Source of the DNA: an uncultured Porphyromonadaceae bacterium
GTDB lineage: Bacteria > Bacteroidota > Bacteroidia > Bacteroidales > Muribaculaceae
Length of the DNA: 42,183 nt
Direction of reading: 5' to 3'
Assembly (NCBI GenBank): GCA_947176605.1
Contig: CAMWRH010000021.1
Location: 1 to 42,183 of the forward strand
Part shown: positions 37,451 to 42,183 of the stretch, piece by piece
Numbering within the stretch: position 1 is the first letter of the stretch
Layout of the letters: every line of letters begins with the position of its first letter
Notes under the pieces: generated by a model
The model's database searches: none
What the model was told of the DNA's origin: nothing
Seen by the model: only the letters and a program-made list of their open reading frames with translations
Program-made: the position numbers and the translations under genes

Positions 37451-37498
37451 GAGAAAAAAGGTTAAGACACCCGCACCTTGCGGGCGGGGTCTTAACCT
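37451..37498 (-). terminator. Attenuator/terminator between rplL and rpoB
   Basis: AGGTTAAGAC (37459-37468) pairs with GTCTTAACCT (37489-37498), continued by CCCGC/GCGGG; on the minus strand the stem is followed by a T-run (TTTTTTCTC). It ends part of the ribosomal-protein transcripts before rpoBC, as the rplL-rpoB attenuator does in enterics (by analogy). Confidence 0.85.
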
Positions 37499-37519
37499 AT
37501 GATTTTCTATGAAGAGATC

Positions 37520-37894
37520 TTATTTGAGCTCAACTTCGGCACCAGCCTCTTCGAGCTGCTTCTTCAGACCCTCAGCCTCAGCCTTGGGCAGACCCTCTTT
37601 GAGGTTGCTGGGAGCGTTGTCAACGAGCTCCTTAGCCTCCTTCAGGCCAAGGCCAGTGAGCTCCTTCACGAGCTTCACGACAGCGAGCTTGCTTGCGCCG
37701 GCTGCTTTGAGGACAACGTCGAAGTTAGTTTTCTCTTCAGCGGCTGCTGCACCGGCGGCGGGACCGGCAGCAACTGCTACAGCTGCAGCGGCGGGTTCGA
37801 TGCCATACTCATCCTTCAGGATCTGAGCGAGTTCGTTAACTTCCTTAACGGTGAGGTTTACAAGCTGTTCTGCAAATGCTTTCAAATCTGCCAT
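37520..37894 (-). CDS. rplL: 50S ribosomal protein L7/L12
   Basis: A 124-aa stalk protein. The N-terminal dimerisation domain ([26 protein letters not shown]) is joined by an Ala-rich hinge ([22 protein letters not shown]) to the factor-binding C-terminal domain ([39 protein letters not shown]). It binds L10 in multiple copies and recruits elongation factors. It lies 35 bp after rplJ. Confidence 0.98.
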   Translation of the reverse strand: MADLKAFAEQLVNLTVKEVNELAQILKDEYGIEPAAAAVAVAAGPAAGAAAAEEKTNFDVVLKAAGASKLAVVKLVKELTGLGLKEAKELVDNAPSNLKEGLPKAEAEGLKKQLEEAGAEVELK

Positions 37895-37929
37895 TTCTGT
37901 ATATGTTTTTTTGTTTTTTTAATTGTAGA

Positions 37930-38451
37930 TTATTCTTTGTTGGAGAGAGTCTCCAGAATGCCGTGGAGCTTGTTGGCACCACTCTGAAGGCCAGAGATAA
38001 CGTTCTTGGCCGGGCTCTGCAGGAGAGCCACAACGTCGGCGATAAGTTCGTTCTTGCTCTTGATATTGGCCAGGGTCTCCAACTGGTCCTCGCCAACGTA
38101 AGCAGTCTCCTCGACATAAGCGCCCTTGAGCATGGGAAGCGTGTCGTTTTTGCCACGGAACTTCTTGATGAGCTTGGCCGGAGCGTTGCCGGTGTTGCTC
38201 AGCAGGAGAGTTGTCTCACCATGCAGGAGGTCGTAGAGGTCGGAATAGTCGGTCTCGGCAGCCTCAAGCGCCTTGTGAAGAAGAGTGTTCTTCACGCAGA
38301 GCATCTTGATGTCTTCCTGGAAGCAAGCGCGACGAAGAGCGCTTGTCTTCTCGGCATCGAGACCTGCAGTCTGTACCAGATATACGCAGGCATACTCGCC
38401 GAGCGTATTTCCGATCATATCTATGATAAGTGCTTTATCTTCCTTTTTCAT
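37930..38451 (-). CDS. rplJ: 50S ribosomal protein L10
   Basis: A 173-aa protein that anchors the L7/L12 stalk to 23S rRNA. The N-terminal RNA-binding domain (MKKEDKALIIDMIGNTLGEYACVYL... KMLCVKNTLLHKALE) and C-terminal helix that carries L7/L12 are both present. The length agrees with the family. It sits 23 bp after rplA. Confidence 0.97.
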   Translation of the reverse strand: MKKEDKALIIDMIGNTLGEYACVYLVQTAGLDAEKTSALRRACFQEDIKMLCVKNTLLHKALEAAETDYSDLYDLLHGETTLLLSNTGNAPAKLIKKFRGKNDTLPMLKGAYVEETAYVGEDQLETLANIKSKNELIADVVALLQSPAKNVISGLQSGANKLHGILETLSNKE

Positions 38452-38474
38452 GTCGTTTAGTCGGTGTTAAAGAA

Positions 38475-39170
38475 TTATTCCGCCACAGACTTGGCGTCAA
38501 CTTTCACGCCCGGGCTCATGGTGCTTGAAAGATAAATGCTCTTGATATATGTGCCCTTGGCAGTAGCCGGTTTGAGTTTGATCAGCGTGTTGATGAACTC
38601 CTTGGCATTGTCGCGCATCTGCTCGGCAGAGAAAGAAACCTTACCGATAGAAGCGTGTACGATACCGGTCTTGTCGACCTTGAAGTCAATCTTACCCTGC
38701 TTAACCTCCTTGACAGCCTTGGCGACATCCATAGTCACAGTGCCGCTCTTGGGGTTAGGCATCAGACCGCGGGGGCCGAGGATACGACCCAGAGGGCCGA
38801 GCTTACCCATTACAGAGGGCTGAGTGATGATGACGTCAACGTCAGTCCAGCCACCTTTGATTTTGTCGAGATACTCATCGAGACCTACATAGTCGGCACC
38901 TGCCTCCTTGGCGGCAGCCTCGGCGTCGGGGTTGCAGAGCACGAGGACGCGCACCTGCTTACCGGTACCGTGAGGGAGCGAAACCACGCCACGCACCATC
39001 TGGTCGGCCTTGCGGGGATCGACACCCAGACGCACGTCGATGTCGAGCGAAGAGTCAAACTTAGTGAAAGTAATTTCCTTTACCTTCTCAGCAGCCTCAG
39101 CGAGCGTATATGCCTTCCCAGCTTCAATCTTCGACAAAGCCAACTTTTGATTTTTTGTCAGTTTTCCCAT
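38475..39170 (-). CDS. rplA: 50S ribosomal protein L1
   Basis: A 231-aa protein of the L1 stalk, with the two-domain layout and typical segments ([60 protein letters not shown]). L1 commonly represses its own rplK-rplA message (family knowledge); no leader site was identified. It is 15 bp downstream of rplK. Confidence 0.98.
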   Translation of the reverse strand: MGKLTKNQKLALSKIEAGKAYTLAEAAEKVKEITFTKFDSSLDIDVRLGVDPRKADQMVRGVVSLPHGTGKQVRVLVLCNPDAEAAAKEAGADYVGLDEYLDKIKGGWTDVDVIITQPSVMGKLGPLGRILGPRGLMPNPKSGTVTMDVAKAVKEVKQGKIDFKVDKTGIVHASIGKVSFSAEQMRDNAKEFINTLIKLKPATAKGTYIKSIYLSSTMSPGVKVDAKSVAE

Positions 39171-39185
39171 TTTAATTGAAGAGTA

Positions 39186-39629
39186 TTAGTTAAGTTCAGG
39201 GAACGCCCCTTTTACGGTTATACCCATGCTTCTGGCTGTGCCGGCAACCATACGCATTGCCGAGTCTAAAGTAAAACAGTTCAAATCGGGCATTTTGTCT
39301 TCAGCGATAGCCTTCACCTGATCCCATGTGATTTCAGCAACCTTGTTACGGTTAGGCTGTGCAGAGCCGCTTTTCAGCTTTGCCACCTCCTTAAGCTGAA
39401 CTGCCACAGGCGGGGTCTTGACGATAAAGTCGAAGCTCTTGTCGGTGTAGTAAGTGATTACTACCGGAAGAACCTTACCGGCCTTATCCTGGGTGCGGGC
39501 GTTGAATTGCTTGCAAAACTCCATGATATTGATACCCTTCGAACCCAGAGCAGGTCCTACGGGAGGCGAGGGATTGGCCGCACCGCCTTTAATCTGCAAT
39601 TTGATCTGTCCAGCAATTTCTTTAGCCAT
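39186..39629 (-). CDS. rplK: 50S ribosomal protein L11
   Basis: A 147-aa protein of the GTPase-associated centre. It has the Pro-rich N-terminal start ([31 protein letters not shown]) and the rRNA-binding C-terminal domain ([26 protein letters not shown]). It is separated by 112 bp from nusG; that gap shows no clear promoter or strong hairpin. Confidence 0.98.
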   Translation of the reverse strand: MAKEIAGQIKLQIKGGAANPSPPVGPALGSKGINIMEFCKQFNARTQDKAGKVLPVVITYYTDKSFDFIVKTPPVAVQLKEVAKLKSGSAQPNRNKVAEITWDQVKAIAEDKMPDLNCFTLDSAMRMVAGTARSMGITVKGAFPELN

Positions 39630-39741
39630 TGTTCAGAATTTTAAAAATGTTGTTGCAAGAAAAAACCTCACCGTCATCCTCCCCTCCTTTCGGCTGAAGC
39701 GTAACAAACATCAGCAGAACGGAAGAGCCTCACGACAGTGA

Positions 39742-40293
39742 TTATTCCTTCTCGACTTGGGAATAATCCAACTCAAGCTCCGTGCCTCGGCCAAAAATCT
39801 TGACCTCGACCTTCAATTTACGTTTCTCAGTATTAACCTCGCAGATTACCGCAGAGAAACCGCTGAACGGGCCGGCGAGCACCTTGACAGCCTCACCCGG
39901 CTCGAAATCGGCGAGCACCTCATCGACCGGCTGCTGCAGGTCGTCGGCACGTCCAAGCATACGCATCACCTCAGACTCCCTGAGGGTCTCCGGCTTGGCA
40001 CCCTTGGCACGACCGCGTAAAAAATCAATGACATTTGTAGTGTTGCGGAGCTCATATTCCACTTCACCGGTAAGATTTGCCTGAACAAATACATAGCCGC
40101 TGTAGAGAGTGCGCTCCTTGACCACCTTCTTGCCATTGCGCGTAGTCAGGACCTTTTCTGTGGGTATCAACACCTGGAAAACGTAGTGGCCAAGATTCGT
40201 ATTGCGGATCTGTGCGTCGAGCACCTCCTTCACCTTAGCCTCCTTACCGGAAATGGCACGCAGCACGTACCACTCTTTCTTTTCGTTAGCCAT
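39742..40293 (-). CDS. nusG: Transcription termination/antitermination factor NusG
   Basis: A 183-aa factor that binds RNA polymerase and Rho or ribosomal S10. The NGN domain occupies about residues 5-120 (WYVLRAISGKEAKVKEVLDAQI...). The KOW domain follows (FEPGEAVKVLAGPFSGFSAVICEVNTEKRKLKVEVKIFGR). It follows secE by 18 bp, the standard arrangement. Confidence 0.97.
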   Translation of the reverse strand: MANEKKEWYVLRAISGKEAKVKEVLDAQIRNTNLGHYVFQVLIPTEKVLTTRNGKKVVKERTLYSGYVFVQANLTGEVEYELRNTTNVIDFLRGRAKGAKPETLRESEVMRMLGRADDLQQPVDEVLADFEPGEAVKVLAGPFSGFSAVICEVNTEKRKLKVEVKIFGRGTELELDYSQVEKE

Positions 40294-40311
40294 GTCGCTG
40301 ATACTGTAGAA

Positions 40312-40497
40312 TTATAAACCGTAAATGAATTGCATCAGGAGCTCAAAAATCTTATCGACAGCCCAGATAAAGACAGCGATGATGATGGAAGCTATCAGCA
40401 CCAGCACCGAACTGTTGATAAGCTGCTTTTGAGTCGGCCAAGAAACCTTATAGACGAGTTCGTCATAAGATTCCTTTATGTCCTTAGTTAATTTCAT
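40312..40497 (-). CDS. secE: Preprotein translocase subunit SecE
   Basis: A short 61-aa SecE with an amphipathic helix (DELVYKVSWPTQKQLINSS) and one membrane helix (VLVLIASIIIAVFIWAVDKIFELLM). It clamps SecY in the Sec translocon. The ATG at 40497 is chosen because the longer frame would begin inside the tRNA-Trp gene. Confidence 0.95.
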   Translation of the reverse strand: MKLTKDIKESYDELVYKVSWPTQKQLINSSVLVLIASIIIAVFIWAVDKIFELLMQFIYGL

Positions 40498-40512
40498 ACT
40501 TGATTTTTTTGG

Positions 40513-40585
40513 CACGGGAAGAGAGGCTCGAACTCCCGACACCTGGTTTTGGAGACCAGTGCTCTACCGACTGAGCTATTCCCGT
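40513..40585 (-). tRNA. tRNA-Trp (CCA)
   Basis: A complete 73-nt cloverleaf on the minus strand: acceptor ACGGGAA/TTCCCGT, D-arm AGCTCAGTCGGTAGAGC, anticodon loop CTCCAAA (CCA), T-loop GTTCGAG. CCA is not encoded. It lies between tuf and secE, 15 bp before the SecE start codon. Confidence 0.97.
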
Positions 40586-40590
40586 ATATA

Positions 40591-40617
40591 GAGGGGCCTT
40601 GCGAGGCAAGACCCCTC
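40591..40617 (-). promoter_or_regulatory. Hairpin between tuf and tRNA-Trp
   Basis: GAGGGG (40591-40596) and CTTGC (40598-40602) pair with GCAAG (40606-40610) and CCCCTC (40612-40617), one mismatch. It has no U-tract on the minus strand. It sits immediately before the tRNA 5' end and could be a processing signal. Confidence 0.5.
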
Positions 40618-40683
40618 ATGAGTCTTAAAGCGAGATATTCACTTGATGTCTAACCGTAGAGGTCAGCCAGGGGCGATGGACTA

Positions 40684-41871
40684 TTAGTCCTCGTATACCT
40701 GAGTGATCTGGCCGGAACCTACTGTGCGGCCACCCTCACGGATTGCGAAACGCAGACCCTGATCGCAAGCCACCGGAGTGATGAGCTTAACGTCGATCTC
40801 AACGTTGTCGCCGGGCATTACCATCTCAACACCCTCGGGGAGAGTGATCTCACCGGTTACGTCGAGCGTACGGATGTAGAACTGGGGACGGTACTTGTTG
40901 TGGAACGGAGTGTGACGGCCACCCTCCTCTTTCTTCAGGATATAAACCTGAGCCTTGAAGTGATCGTGAGGCTTAACCTGACCGGGATGGCAGAGCACCA
41001 TACCACGACGGATTTCGTTCTTGTCAACGCCACGGAGGAGCAGACCTACGTTGTCGCCGGCTTCACCCTCATCGAGGAGCTTGCGGAACATCTCGACACC
41101 AGTTACGGTAGTCTTGCGGTCAGCGCCGAGGCCAAGGATCTGAACCTCATCACCTACCTTCACGATACCAGTCTCGATACGGCCAGTAGCCACAGTACCA
41201 CGACCAGTGATTGAGAATACGTCCTCAACAGGCATCAGGAAGGGTTTGTCGATATCACGGGGAGGCAGCGGAATCCAGTTGTCGACAGCGTCCATGAGCT
41301 CCATTACCTTCTCAACCCACTCGGGCTCGCCGTTGAGGGCGCCGAGAGCTGAACCACGGATGATGGGAGTGTTGTCGCCATCGTATTCGTACTGAGAAAG
41401 AAGGTCGCGCATGTCCATCTCAACGAGCTCGAGCATCTCTTCGTCGTCGACCATGTCGCACTTGTTCATGAACACCACCAGACGGGGTACGTTCACCTGA
41501 CGAGCGAGAAGGATGTGCTCACGAGTCTGGGGCATCGGGCCGTCAGTAGCAGCTACTACGATGATAGCGCCGTCCATCTGAGCAGCACCGGTAACCATGT
41601 TCTTCACATAGTCGGCGTGTCCCGGGCAGTCAACGTGTGCGTAGTGACGGTTCGCAGTCTGATACTCTACGTGAGCTGTATTGATAGTAATACCACGCTC
41701 TTTCTCCTCGGGAGCGTTGTCGATAGAGTCAAACGAACGAGCCTCTGAAAGACCCTTCTCAGCGAGAACCTTTGTAATGGCCGCAGTAAGAGTAGTCTTA
41801 CCGTGGTCAACGTGACCGATCGTACCGATGTTCACGTGCGGTTTGGTTCTTTCGAATTTTTCCTTAGCCAT
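40684..41871 (-). CDS. tuf: Elongation factor Tu
   Basis: A 395-aa GTPase that delivers aminoacyl-tRNA to the ribosome. G1 is GHVDHGKTT (residues 19-27), G3 [10 protein letters not shown]4 NKCD and G5 SALGA. Domains 2 and 3 are complete, ending [15 protein letters not shown]. It lies in the tRNA-tuf-tRNA operon. Confidence 0.99.
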   Translation of the reverse strand: MAKEKFERTKPHVNIGTIGHVDHGKTTLTAAITKVLAEKGLSEARSFDSIDNAPEEKERGITINTAHVEYQTANRHYAHVDCPGHADYVKNMVTGAAQMDGAIIVVAATDGPMPQTREHILLARQVNVPRLVVFMNKCDMVDDEEMLELVEMDMRDLLSQYEYDGDNTPIIRGSALGALNGEPEWVEKVMELMDAVDNWIPLPPRDIDKPFLMPVEDVFSITGRGTVATGRIETGIVKVGDEVQILGLGADRKTTVTGVEMFRKLLDEGEAGDNVGLLLRGVDKNEIRRGMVLCHPGQVKPHDHFKAQVYILKKEEGGRHTPFHNKYRPQFYIRTLDVTGEITLPEGVEMVMPGDNVEIDVKLITPVACDQGLRFAIREGGRTVGSGQITQVYED

Positions 41872-41928
41872 TGTTTTGCTATTATTATTTTAATTTTTCT
41901 TTTTCTCTTCGGTTGAAGGAGAGATTGG

Positions 41929-42000
<72 letters not shown>

Positions 42001-42014
42001 GTTGTTTTCCTTTG

Positions 42015-42087
42015 AGCGGAAGACGAGGCTCAAACTCGCGACCCTCAGCTTGGAAGGCTGATGCTCTATCAACTGAGCTACTTCCGC
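42015..42087 (-). tRNA. tRNA-Gly (TCC)
   Basis: A 73-nt cloverleaf on the minus strand: acceptor GCGGAAG/CTTCCGC, D-arm AGCTCAGTTGATAGAGC, anticodon loop CTTCCAA (TCC), T-loop GTTTGAG. CCA is not encoded. It is 14 bp from tRNA-Thr. Confidence 0.97.
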
Positions 42088-42097
42088 ATAATTGATG

Positions 42098-42180
42098 TGG
42101 GCGAAGATGGATTCGAACCACCGAAGGTATAAACCAGCAGATTTACAGTCTGCCCCATTTGGCCACTCTGGTATTCGCCC
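42098..42180 (-). tRNA. tRNA-Tyr (GTA)
   Basis: An 83-nt class II tRNA on the minus strand with a long variable arm (CTGGTTTATACCTTC region), acceptor GGGCGAA/TTCGCCC and anticodon loop CTGTAAA (GTA). It is first of the tRNA-Tyr, Gly, Thr, tuf cluster; the promoter must lie beyond the window. Confidence 0.96.
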
Positions 42181-42183
42181 TTG

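Overview
The window reads as a chromosome segment of a member of the Bacteroidales, most likely a gut Muribaculaceae-type organism (family level is inference). Signs are SusC/SusD outer-membrane pairs, Bacteroidota promoters (TTTG/TTTC, 19-20 bp, TAnnTTTG), Bacteroidota-style ECF sigma and PAS-LuxR regulators, C-terminal sorting-like tails, and the gene order tRNA-Tyr, tRNA-Gly, tRNA-Thr, tuf, tRNA-Trp, secE, nusG, rplKAJL, rpoBC. Most of the window is GC-rich; 2.6-8.1 kb and about 22.7-26.7 kb are visibly more AT-rich and look accessory.

Layout. (1) 1-2.4 kb: a BlaI repressor and BlaR1-like M56 metallopeptidase pair on the minus strand; the M56 protein carries a TonB C-terminal domain. Two matching dyad operators sit in and just after the promoter. 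(2) 2.5-8.3 kb: an orphan ThiF/MoeB-like adenylyltransferase, a PAS-LuxR regulator broken by a one-base frameshift, and an ECF sigma, membrane anti-sigma, small secreted protein and outer-membrane barrel operon. A CACCC-N4-GGGTG dyad occurs three times here. It lies at the same distance from a -7 element before both the thiF-like gene and the sigma operon, so the genes probably form one regulon. (3) 8.3-21.3 kb: an alpha-glucan utilisation locus: a minus-strand operon (secreted protein, SusC, SusD), then on the plus strand a GH87-type alpha-1,3-glucanase, a SusR-like membrane-tethered regulator and a GH97 glycosidase. A 186-bp MITE-like element lies in the regulator's probable 5' leader, and heptamer repeats precede both enzymes. 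(4) 21.3-22.5 kb: kbl. (5) 22.7-24.6 kb: a two-gene AAA/ABC-type ATPase plus PD-(D/E)xK nuclease-like cassette. It is bracketed by 66-bp direct repeats that each contain a complete promoter, one copy serving the cassette and one serving kbl. This is the best candidate for an undescribed, probably defensive, system. (6) 24.6-28.6 kb: a gene remnant, a lipoprotein serine hydrolase, an orphan DUF3791-like protein and an AMP-forming acyl-CoA ligase. (7) 28.8-42.2 kb: the core transcription/translation operon, all on the minus strand.

How the parts work together. In the glucan locus, GH87 would cut alpha-1,3-glucan, SusD/SusC would bind and import oligosaccharides, GH97 would release glucose in the periplasm, and the SusR-like protein would sense the oligosaccharide. 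In the sigma locus, the broken PAS-LuxR protein is the natural candidate to bind the shared dyads and switch on the adenylyltransferase and the sigma/OM-barrel operon. In the cassette, the ATPase would act as sensor or loader and the small nuclease as effector. No homology search could be run; family names rest on motifs, length and context.
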